The position numbers and the translations under genes are program-made. Positions 17,343 through 24,388 of a DNA stretch of 36,597 nt are shown in pieces (position 1 is the first letter of the stretch; each line of letters begins with the position of its first letter). Origin of the DNA: Bryobacterales bacterium (GTDB taxonomy: Bacteria > Acidobacteriota > Terriglobia > Bryobacterales > Bryobacteraceae); assembly GCA_020846745.1 (NCBI GenBank), contig JADLDI010000122.1, positions 1 through 36,597 of the forward strand, in the 5' to 3' direction. The notes beneath the pieces were generated by a model. That model saw nothing but the letters and a program-made list of their open reading frames with translations, was not told the origin of the DNA and did not search any database.

Positions 17343-17373
17343 CCGCCTCTGCAAAGAGGCGGGTTCAAACCCG
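17343..17373. repeat. Two adjoining palindromes (REP-like element)
   Basis: CCGCCTCT-GCAA-AGAGGCGG (17343-17362) is an 8-bp perfect stem closed by a GNRA tetraloop on the plus strand. It runs into a second palindrome, CGGGTT-CA-AACCCG (17360-17373). The pair sits exactly where recognisable aminotransferase homology begins to the right. It also lies about 70 bases upstream of the minus-strand DUF1080 start. It may be a dispersed palindromic repeat or a 5'-leader hairpin. Confidence 0.6.
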
Positions 17374-17381
17374 TTTCAAAC

Positions 17382-17552
17382 CTGCTATTGCTCGCGCCTG
17401 CCGAATGCTTCGACGGCGGCCACCGGCATGTGCGTTTCGGGTTTGGTACTTCCGGCTTCCCGAAGGCGCTGGGAATGCTCGCGGAGTATCTCGACGAGCC
17501 ACCATTAATGCGGTGCAGGCGGCCGCCCATCGGAGCAGACACCGGGCGGTAA
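17382..17552 (+). pseudogene. 3' remnant of a PLP-dependent aminotransferase
   Basis: The plus frame reads LLLLAPAECFDGGHRHVRFG and then FGTSGFPKALGMLAEYLDE before continuing to TAA at 17550. In class I/II aminotransferases the last 40 residues typically read 'PG.CF....H.RIGFG......AL..L..FL', so this looks like the isolated C-terminus. The lysine and PLP-binding parts are absent. Homology seems to stop near 17510; the rest to the stop is antisense to the next gene. A pair of palindromes lies at the broken left end. I infer decay or truncation by an insertion. Confidence 0.55.
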
Positions 17553-18473
17553 CTCCTGGCGCGAAGCATTGAACACCGGACGAACGCTCAAATAGGCGGC
17601 AATGTAATCGCCGACACGAACCAAGGGCCGGTCGAAGTCAACCGCGAATGTCTTAGCCTGCACTGGATTGCCATCTAGTTGGGCAGCCCACAAATAGGGC
17701 ATGACGTCCAGATCCTTGTGTCGGATAAGCCGGAAGATATTATAACTGCGCGGCCCGGCGCGATCGGCCGATCCGGCACCTGGAGGCATACGAATCAGTT
17801 CACCGGTAGCGTCATAGGTCGCCTGGTGTCCCGACCCGTCCGGCTGGATGGCCGAACGCATTTCATAGGCCGCTCCCGGGTGGTAGTTGACGTCAACCTT
17901 GCGGAGCACCGGCCACATCTTCGGACGACAGGATTCCGGCTCAGGGTTCCCGCCCCCCGCGGCCAGGCGGGAATACACGGCCGGCAACTTCGCGATCCAG
18001 TCGACATCCTCTTTTTGCCGCGCCAACCACGAGCGAAACTCGTCAAGGGTCGACTGCGGCACAAGCACGAGTGTAAAGCGATCGAGCGCCGCGCCGTTGC
18101 GCACTGCCGCCACTTCGATGGTCCGGATCCGATTGGCCGAGGGTGGCCGTCCAACATCGAACCGGTAAGACGCGAGTACGCGGCCATCCACCTTCCAGGT
18201 AACTGTGCTCACGTCGGCGGAATGAGTTAAGTAAGTCCTCAGGTCGACGGTCCTGGTATCTTTTCCGATCACCAATGCGGACGTTTGGCAGGGTGGCGTA
18301 GCGGCCTTTGCGTTACACGGCTGCACCTTGTGCCGGTCGAACACTTGCGCGCCGGTGGGCGCCGGCAATGCCACGCTCGAATCGGAATTCGGGTGAGCAC
18401 ACATCACCGAGAGTAAAGAAGCGCCGGCAACGGTGGCAAACACGATCCGCCTCCGGCCGGAAGAGCGATTCAT
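17505..18473 (-). CDS. Exported protein of unknown function, third gene of the TIR operon
   Basis: A 322-residue protein I do not recognise. An N-terminal Arg-rich, hydrophobic leader (residues 7-25, RRRIVFATVAGASLLSVMC) indicates export. The cysteine at 25 lacks a standard lipobox (SVMC), so lipidation is doubtful. Further cysteines at 53, 62, 182 and 313 could form disulfides. Residues 70-140 look like a beta-sandwich (TVTWKVDGRVLASYRFDVG, DRFTLVLVP). A compact motif region at 213-240 has GSGHQATYDATGELIR and GAGSADRAGP, followed by DVMPYLWAAQLDGNP. This resembles proteins I have seen with 'GHQA.YD..G.LI' and 'LPY.WA.QLDGNP' phrases, but I cannot name the family. The ATG overlaps the TIR-STAND stop (ATGA 18473-18470), so it is translationally coupled to it. 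Confidence 0.75.
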   Translation of the reverse strand: MNRSSGRRRIVFATVAGASLLSVMCAHPNSDSSVALPAPTGAQVFDRHKVQPCNAKAATPPCQTSALVIGKDTRTVDLRTYLTHSADVSTVTWKVDGRVLASYRFDVGRPPSANRIRTIEVAAVRNGAALDRFTLVLVPQSTLDEFRSWLARQKEDVDWIAKLPAVYSRLAAGGGNPEPESCRPKMWPVLRKVDVNYHPGAAYEMRSAIQPDGSGHQATYDATGELIRMPPGAGSADRAGPRSYNIFRLIRHKDLDVMPYLWAAQLDGNPVQAKTFAVDFDRPLVRVGDYIAAYLSVRPVFNASRQELPPGVCSDGRPPAPH

Positions 18474-21400
18474 CGTAGATGAACGTCCGGGTTCGGCAGG
18501 ATGTCGCGCCGTGCTTCAATCGTGTAGCCGGTCATATTCAAATAGAATCCGTATGACGTACCGACCAGGACGGCGAGCGCTCCGGAATAGATGCTGAACG
18601 CATCGCCCAGGATCATATACGGTAAGTTCGCGCGGGGAAACCTGAATCCCTCCGCGGGATGGAAGATTTGATAAAGCACCAACCCACCCAGGGCGAGAAA
18701 CACCGCCGGGATAATCGAATGCGGTAACGCGATCTTGGTAAGTTGCCACAACAGCGATCGTCTGGACACAGGCCGGCTACCGGCGGGAGCGTGTCGCATC
18801 AGCTTCTGCCAGCTTTTCGCGCGGCAAAGCGTGTACAGACCGAAGGCACAGCCCAGTCCGACGCAAATCCCCTGTACCAGCATCGTGAACGCCATCTTGG
18901 TTTGCGTAATAGATGCCATGCGTTCCGCGCCGCGTGGTATCCATCCTTGCTTCACGAGCGCCTCTTCGGTGAATACGTTGACAATCACCAGGGTTAGTAA
19001 CGCTCCAGTTAACAACCCTCCGGTTGCGGCGGCAAGAGCCGTTGTCGCAACGCGGCCGGCGCCCCGCCACGGATGGCCGCCATACAGTACGATCCAACAG
19101 TAAGTAACGGCGAGCGAAATGGTGAAGCCCCACCCGAAACCTCCAGTCACGCCGTGAAACATGCCCATGGTGGCCTTGTATTCAGCCTGGGTTAAGGTAA
19201 GGCCGAAATTCGCTACGCCACCGCGCACGCACAGCACCGTAACCGCGGTGGCGAGCGATGACATGAGCGCAATGATGAAGATGCTGCGGAAGCACTCGGC
19301 GCCGCGAACGGCGGCAGTCTGCGTAAACAGCCGCACTCGTTCCGCAAACGCGAGACTTGCCAACGCTTTATCAAATTGATCGGAAACCTGGCGCCGCTCC
19401 TGGTGATCGTGAATGCGCCCGAACAGGCGCCGTGCAAAAGCATTGTTGTCCGCAATCCCTTTGACCAGCACTTCAACCTGCGACGGAGTAGCAACATCGG
19501 CAAGTCCCGCGGCGGCGGCTTCGCGGACAGCCTCACTGGTGTCGCTAAGCGCCAGGTTGAATACGCGATTCTGCAAAAGCTCGCATTCGGGGCCCGGAAT
19601 GGGGAGTTGCCCGGCGTTTCGGAGCTTTGCCAGATGACAAACGAGGCGCACGGCGTTTCGCCTCACCTCCGGCAGGTCTGCCTCCAGAGCGTCAGTTAGA
19701 ACAGCGCTACATACGGCGCTGAAGTCCAACCGGCACAGCCCCTCGCCCCACTCAAACAGCCGGAAGCCCGACCGCAGGGCCGCCCGCAACACGAATTCAG
19801 CCTCGTCCTCGAAAAGCCCCACATTGTCTTCGAAGTTACGCAAACCGCGCAGCACTGAATCGTGATCTTCGAACGTATGCGCCATACCTTGCCGGTCCGC
19901 CGCAGTTCTCCCCATGGCCGCGCTCAGTGTTTCGAGATTCAGAAGCAACTGCTGGTCGGCGGGGTTCTTGAGTTTCTGCACGGGCTCAGTCAGACGGTCG
20001 TGCGCAAGCTCGTACCATGTGGTCGCGCCGCGCTCGTCGGCCCGCAGGAAGTGCTCATTTTCCAGAACATGCACGATTTCAAACGGCAGCCTGCCCACCC
20101 GCTTGTGTTTGTCTTCCTTTTCGATCAGCCGCCGATGGCCGCCGGAAGTGACAAACTGCAGGCATCCCATGCGGATCAACTCGGTTGGATACGGCTTTCC
20201 ACGCACTTCTACCGTTTGTGCCGTGGCGATCGCATCATCATAGAATCCCGACAAGACATCGGCGACGAATTCAAACAGGAGCGATTCCAGTTCCGCTGTC
20301 TGTAGCGAAGCGGCGCCGCCCAGTTTGTGCCTGATTGCGATACCTACCTCATTGCGGTCGATCGTTCCGCGCACGGGCTCCCGAAGATGCTGCCAAATGG
20401 TGCGGCAAACAATCTGCAGTTGTACCGGTTCCACATAGTTCTTCACCTCTTTGACGACGGGAGTGTTCCCCTGCGTCACTTTCACTTTGCGCAATTCATC
20501 GGCAATGGCGGCGGCGACGCCTTCGTCGAAGCCGATGCCAAGCCGCCTGGCCGGCGTACGGATCGCCTCAATCGCGTGCTCCCTCGTCATCGGCCGCAGT
20601 ACAACTCGGATGTAAGAGACCACGGCAGGGGTGGAACGGCTATCGGTGGCGCGCAACCCTTCGTACGAACGCTCGATTCGTCCCCAATACTCCTCGCGAA
20701 ACACCAGCACAATCCTCAGCCGCGGATGGCCTTGCAGCGCGTTACGAATATCCAGAAAACAGCTCGTTTGGACTTCCTCAGAATAACCATAGTGAAATAA
20801 CTCTTCGAACTGATCGAAGATAATCACGGTGCCCGACTGGTGATCGGTTGCCAGTTGCTCGCGCCGCGACACCAGGTACCCGCCGACGTCCGCCAAAGTC
20901 TTCACCCCAGGCGTGTCCGATACACGTTCGCTGACAAAAAGATCGCGCACGTGTTCCTGCTTCGGCGGAACGCTGATCCGGATAGGTGGGGGTGTGTAGA
21001 ACCCGCCCTCGCGCAACGCAGGAATCATCTGGGCTTGTACAAACGACGTTTTGCCCATCCCAGAAGGTCCATAGATCATGCAAAGACGCGGCTCCGCCGC
21101 CTGCAACCCCGAAATGGCGGCTTTCAATTCTGCGGTCCGCCCGCAAATCATGTCGCGCTGCGATTCTGTGAACGAAGTGGGCCCCGGGTAAGGACAGTCG
21201 GAATGGAACAACGGCCGGGTGGCACTCTGAACCGGCTCGTCGTACGCTACGTCCGGCCGCAACAATGCCATGATTCTCCGGCATGCCGACCGGCGGCTTG
21301 GCACGTCGTTGCCGTCCAGCCGGTGATTCAACCTCATTTGCACGTACAACGGGCTGTGGATGCCGTAGGTGTCAATCTGTAACCCAACCAGCCGTTTGTT

Positions 21401-21664
21401 CGCATCTTGAAGATACTGGACTTCGTTGGCTAGCTCCTTCGCCAACATCGCCGCCTGCGACAGGACGATGATGACGATCTCAGCCGCGCCAATAGCCTCA
21501 ATAACTTCCTCGCGCCAGTTACTGCCCGGAGTGATCTCTCCGTCGAACCACACCACCGCCCCAAGCGACCGTAAATACTGCGCAATCTCCAGAACCGTCT
21601 CCCGGTTCTGCCGGGCGTAGCAGATCGCAATACGCGGTGCCTCCGTGACGGGGGCTGGGGCCAT
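18470..21664 (-). CDS. TIR-nSTAND ATPase-HEAT-transmembrane fusion
   Basis: A 1,064-residue multidomain protein. Residues 10-97 are a TIR domain: RIAICYARQN, a BB-loop-like WFDGEITPGSNW, EIVIIVLSQ, then AKELANEVQYL whose E81 (or E77) fits the NADase glutamate. Residues 158-565 are a STAND ATPase of the nSTAND1 kind: entry motif CPYPGPTSF, CGRTAEL, Walker A GPSGMGKT (199-206), Walker B VIIFDQFEELF (280-290), sensor VLVFREEYWGRIER, and YELAHDRL at 551-558. Residues about 650-750 have HEAT-like repeats. Six hydrophobic helices follow (roughly 791-813, 836-861, 873-897, 924-947, 975-1001, 1014-1044). In the family, ligand sensing drives oligomerisation and activates the effector. Here TIR could deplete NAD at the membrane (inference). 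A strong TAAGGAGT lies seven bases before the ATG and overlaps the stop of the SLATT-like gene. Confidence 0.9.
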   Translation of the reverse strand: MAPAPVTEAPRIAICYARQNRETVLEIAQYLRSLGAVVWFDGEITPGSNWREEVIEAIGAAEIVIIVLSQAAMLAKELANEVQYLQDANKRLVGLQIDTYGIHSPLYVQMRLNHRLDGNDVPSRRSACRRIMALLRPDVAYDEPVQSATRPLFHSDCPYPGPTSFTESQRDMICGRTAELKAAISGLQAAEPRLCMIYGPSGMGKTSFVQAQMIPALREGGFYTPPPIRISVPPKQEHVRDLFVSERVSDTPGVKTLADVGGYLVSRREQLATDHQSGTVIIFDQFEELFHYGYSEEVQTSCFLDIRNALQGHPRLRIVLVFREEYWGRIERSYEGLRATDSRSTPAVVSYIRVVLRPMTREHAIEAIRTPARRLGIGFDEGVAAAIADELRKVKVTQGNTPVVKEVKNYVEPVQLQIVCRTIWQHLREPVRGTIDRNEVGIAIRHKLGGAASLQTAELESLLFEFVADVLSGFYDDAIATAQTVEVRGKPYPTELIRMGCLQFVTSGGHRRLIEKEDKHKRVGRLPFEIVHVLENEHFLRADERGATTWYELAHDRLTEPVQKLKNPADQQLLLNLETLSAAMGRTAADRQGMAHTFEDHDSVLRGLRNFEDNVGLFEDEAEFVLRAALRSGFRLFEWGEGLCRLDFSAVCSAVLTDALEADLPEVRRNAVRLVCHLAKLRNAGQLPIPGPECELLQNRVFNLALSDTSEAVREAAAAGLADVATPSQVEVLVKGIADNNAFARRLFGRIHDHQERRQVSDQFDKALASLAFAERVRLFTQTAAVRGAECFRSIFIIALMSSLATAVTVLCVRGGVANFGLTLTQAEYKATMGMFHGVTGGFGWGFTISLAVTYCWIVLYGGHPWRGAGRVATTALAAATGGLLTGALLTLVIVNVFTEEALVKQGWIPRGAERMASITQTKMAFTMLVQGICVGLGCAFGLYTLCRAKSWQKLMRHAPAGSRPVSRRSLLWQLTKIALPHSIIPAVFLALGGLVLYQIFHPAEGFRFPRANLPYMILGDAFSIYSGALAVLVGTSYGFYLNMTGYTIEARRDILPNPDVHLR

Positions 21665-21671
21665 GTGACTT

Positions 21672-21679
21672 ACTCCTTA
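21672..21679 (-). promoter_or_regulatory. Shine-Dalgarno overlapping the upstream stop codon
   Basis: On the minus strand the SLATT-like gene ends in TAA, and the same bases begin TAAGGAGT (21679-21672), seven bases before the ATG of the TIR-STAND gene. This is a strong ribosome site that requires the upstream stop for coupling, and it fixes the TIR-STAND start. Confidence 0.85.
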
Positions 21680-23293
21680 CAGGTGCAGCCGGATCGATCC
21701 GATCTGCCGGTACCATCCGTGTTGTTCATCGACGATGAGCGCGCTCAACTCGCGCGACCAAAGATAGAGCTGCTCGCCGCTGGCAGTGGCCGCCCCGTGC
21801 TCGATAGTGGCGGCGAGCCGCGACATCGCCAACGCCGCCGCTTCCGACCGCTCCGCAATCGCTTCGAAACCGAGTTGGTGCGCCACTACCGAAATAGCGA
21901 AGGCCGCACAAGCGCTCACCAATGTGAGCAGCAGCAGGCCTTTGCTGATCTCACTTGTCATCCAGGCGCTTGCCAGCAACTGTGCAAAGCAGATCAACAA
22001 CGTGATCAGGAAGGCCCACGCCGACAACCGGGTTAATGAGCGATGCGTGCGGAAGTGCTGGTGTGCAAAATCACTGTGAAAGGCCGCTTGCGACCGCGCA
22101 TAGTCTTCAAGGGCCGACCGCCGGCACGAGCGCAAGTCCGGCGGCGGGGTCGTTGTCAGATCCAGCGGACCCAAGCCGCGGAAGTGCAGCCAAAAAGCTC
22201 GCGTCTGCCGAACCCACGTATCCGCGTCGCCCGACGGTTGAACGGTGTCGGGAATGGTTCGCAGCAGTTGAAACAGCATCGCTGGGCGGAGCAACTCTGC
22301 GAGCAACCGGTGATTGACCCAGTGCTCGTGGAAATGTCCAAAAACCGCTCGGGTAAACAGCACGGCCGCCGCAACAAGCAACACGCCTTCGGTTACGTGC
22401 CAAAGCTCTGCGTGATGGTGATTCAATACCGCAGCCACGGCGAGCACCGTTGAAATCCCGATCGTCAGCGGCACCAGCAGACATGCGGTGCGGAACACGT
22501 TCGAATAGTGTTTCCCGAGCGAATTGCTGGTCTGAAAGGCCGGCCAAAGCGCTCGCGCCTGCTGGTCGACCGCCTTCTGATCGGCCGTCGACAGCTTCCC
22601 CAAGCTCGGCCGCGACACGCCAAGGGCGAACACAGGGGTTTCCGGAACCGCCTTTTCACGAAGCGTTTGAAAAGGCCGCCGCAGCAGAAACGATGCAAAC
22701 AGCGGGAACGCCAAACCCAGCATCGTGTGTTTTCGTTTGCCGTGTTCGATCTTGTTGTCGCGTGCGCGCCGCCACAGTTCCGCTACGCGGATCTGCCAGT
22801 CGGTCGAATCCAGTGCACGCGGGGCTGGATCGATCTCCCACAGTGAATGCTGCCTTTCTGCCGTTGTAACGATCGCCACGAGGCACGCGGTGTTCCGCTT
22901 CATTTCTAACAGCAACTGGGCTTCAGCCGCTTCTGCCTTCGTTGCGCACATGATTACAACCACATGGCACTGGGCGAGCAGGGCATTCAGTTTCACGTCG
23001 GGCCGGCATGGGAAGCCGGCCGGCGGAGCCGGTGCGACATATGCGGCAACGCCTGCCTCTGTCATCGCAAGCGCCTCGATGCGACGATCTGTTCCCGCCA
23101 GCTTGCTTACAAACGCCGGCATCCCATCCGAGCAAACGAACGCACACAGGCAGACTGGATCCGGTCCGCGTACCGGTTCGGAGCGCTTTTCGACACTCTC
23201 CATCAGGCTTGCAATTGCACCCGCGTCAGGAAGATCTTCCGGCGGCGACCAAAACATCAGCCCAATGCGATATGGCATGGTTCGGAACAGCAT
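21677..23293 (-). CDS. Four-helix SLATT-like membrane protein with Rossmann-like N-terminus
   Basis: A 538-residue protein counted from ATG 23293; ATG 23278 (MPYRIGLMFW) is equally possible. The frame is open 170 codons further, but that part is antisense to the Dabb gene. Residues 5-175 show alternating strands (RIGLMFW, VCLCAFVCS, CHVVVIMCA, ACLVAIVTTA), like a degenerate SLOG/Rossmann fold. Two helix pairs follow: 267-290 with 299-317, and 423-445 with 449-470. Between them lie HEHWVNHRLLAELLR and FRTHRSLTRL, which match the 'W..YR.LAE.LR' and 'H..L.RL' patterns of SLATT/DUF4231 membrane modules. The tail has ERSEAAALAMSRL and VDEQHGWYRQI. SLATT proteins are predicted pore-forming effectors of nucleotide-signalled conflict systems. 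It is the first gene of the operon. The family call is by pattern, not search. Confidence 0.7.
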   Translation of the reverse strand: MLFRTMPYRIGLMFWSPPEDLPDAGAIASLMESVEKRSEPVRGPDPVCLCAFVCSDGMPAFVSKLAGTDRRIEALAMTEAGVAAYVAPAPPAGFPCRPDVKLNALLAQCHVVVIMCATKAEAAEAQLLLEMKRNTACLVAIVTTAERQHSLWEIDPAPRALDSTDWQIRVAELWRRARDNKIEHGKRKHTMLGLAFPLFASFLLRRPFQTLREKAVPETPVFALGVSRPSLGKLSTADQKAVDQQARALWPAFQTSNSLGKHYSNVFRTACLLVPLTIGISTVLAVAAVLNHHHAELWHVTEGVLLVAAAVLFTRAVFGHFHEHWVNHRLLAELLRPAMLFQLLRTIPDTVQPSGDADTWVRQTRAFWLHFRGLGPLDLTTTPPPDLRSCRRSALEDYARSQAAFHSDFAHQHFRTHRSLTRLSAWAFLITLLICFAQLLASAWMTSEISKGLLLLTLVSACAAFAISVVAHQLGFEAIAERSEAAALAMSRLAATIEHGAATASGEQLYLWSRELSALIVDEQHGWYRQIGSIRLHL

Positions 23294-23340
23294 ATCGCAA
23301 TAGCGGCCTAATTGCGGCCTTTGGCGACACCAGTGCCGTG

Positions 23341-23349
23341 CCCCCCCCC
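23341..23349. repeat. Nine-base C/G homopolymer
   Basis: A run of nine C on the plus strand (nine G on the strand of the SLATT-like gene) lies about 50 bases upstream of that gene's start, within the divergent 163-base gap. Such tracts can slip and alter expression, or may be a sequencing error site. It does not lie inside a confident coding frame. Confidence 0.8.
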
Positions 23350-23456
23350 GGCGCTTCGACCTGAAAGAGAGCACTAATGGTCCTGTGTTCCCCTGGTGAT
23401 CAAAACTCGATACAATAACCCTCCGAACCCCTCGTTTCGAACCAAAAGGAGACACT

Positions 23457-23900
23457 ATGCGCAGACTGCTACCGTTCGCCCTCTCGCTCTTCGGCCTTGC
23501 CGCCGTACCCGCTTTCGCCGGCGAAAAAGGCATGATGCATTGCTTCGCGTTCACCGTCATCGAATCGGCCACACCAGCCGATTGGGACGCCTTTAACAAG
23601 GCCACCGATGAAATGCCCAAGAGGATCAAAGAAGTCAAGAAGGTGTGGCACGGCAAATTGCGCGCGCCACTCACACAGTTCCGCGGCGATGCCGAAACTC
23701 GTAAGAAGGTGACCCCCGATGCCAAGACCGTCAGCGGCAATTTCGACATTCTCAAGCGCCAGCACGGCGTTTGCATGCTGATGGAAAACGAAGCTTCCCT
23801 CAAGCTCTATACCGCGAATCCGTATCACAAGGAGTGGATGGCCGCTTACGAGAAGGTCCGCGTCGCCGGCACCACCACTTACGATATCCTGGCCCAGTAA
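23457..23900 (+). CDS. Exported Dabb (stress-responsive A/B barrel) protein
   Basis: A 147-residue protein. The signal peptide MRRLLPFALSLFGLAAVPAFA is followed by a dimeric alpha/beta-barrel (Dabb) domain: MMHCFAFTVIESATPADWDAF, a central FDILKRQHGVCMLMENEASL, and the terminal YTANPYHKEWMAAYEKVRVAGTTTYDIL. Dabb domains are usually cytosolic in plants and bacteria; here it is exported, a pattern common in Bryobacteraceae. No active-site residue can be assigned. A textbook AAAAGGAG lies five bases before the ATG. A RidA-like gene follows 12 bases later, so they form a transcription unit. Divergent from the SLATT/TIR operon. Confidence 0.85.
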   Translation: MRRLLPFALSLFGLAAVPAFAGEKGMMHCFAFTVIESATPADWDAFNKATDEMPKRIKEVKKVWHGKLRAPLTQFRGDAETRKKVTPDAKTVSGNFDILKRQHGVCMLMENEASLKLYTANPYHKEWMAAYEKVRVAGTTTYDILAQ

Positions 23901-23912
23901 CTAACTCACCCG

Positions 23913-24353
23913 ATGCCATCAAGACGCAAACTATTCGCGGCAGCTACGGCTGCCGCCCTACCCGCCGCTGCTGCTGCGCAGTCTACAACCAAAGGCAAAA
24001 AGCAGGCGTGGCAGCGCCCTAACGCCAAGGGAACGCCGCTCTATTCGCAGATCACCGCGTTTGGCGACCTCGTCTTTGCGGCCGGACACGGCGTAGCCGA
24101 AGGCGATGCGAAGACCCAGACCACGCGCGTGCTCGACCAGATTTCCGAAGCCCTCGAACGGACTAAATCTTCAATGGAAAAGGTCCTCAAATGCAACGTC
24201 TACCTGGCGACGCTCGACGACTATAAGGCAATGAACGAAGCGTTCATGGGCCGGTTTGGCGCCCAGCCGCCGGTGCGCACGACCATCGCCGTAGCGGGCG
24301 GCATTCCGTTGAAAGGGTGCCTGGTCGAAATCGACGTCATCGCGCACCGCTGA
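23913..24353 (+). CDS. Exported RidA-family protein
   Basis: A 146-residue protein with a leader MPSRRKLFAAATAAALPAAAAA (Tat-like twin arginine, Ala-rich). It continues as a RidA/YjgF fold: GDLVFAAGHGVAEGDAKTQTTRVLDQISEAL, VLKCNVYLATLDDYKAMNEAF, and PVRTTIAVAGGIPLKGCLVEIDVIAH. The Arg in PVRTT is the carboxylate-binding residue conserved in RidA deaminases of 2-aminoacrylate and other imines. RidA is normally cytosolic, so export is notable. It follows the Dabb gene closely; the haem dehydrogenase gene comes 36 bases later. Substrate unknown. Confidence 0.88.
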   Translation: MPSRRKLFAAATAAALPAAAAAQSTTKGKKQAWQRPNAKGTPLYSQITAFGDLVFAAGHGVAEGDAKTQTTRVLDQISEALERTKSSMEKVLKCNVYLATLDDYKAMNEAFMGRFGAQPPVRTTIAVAGGIPLKGCLVEIDVIAHR

Positions 24354-24388
24354 ACCGCGGCTGCATCTTGTGATTTAATGGCAGAGCT

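Noticed and set aside
17355..17380. tRNA T-arm-like phrase GGTTCAAACC
   Set aside because: The loop would have six bases and no acceptor, D or anticodon arms fold around it; it is better explained by the palindrome pair.
23294..23803. Upstream extension of the SLATT-like gene
   Set aside because: The 170 extra codons are antisense to the Dabb gene and show no domain; the start is set at 23293 or 23278.
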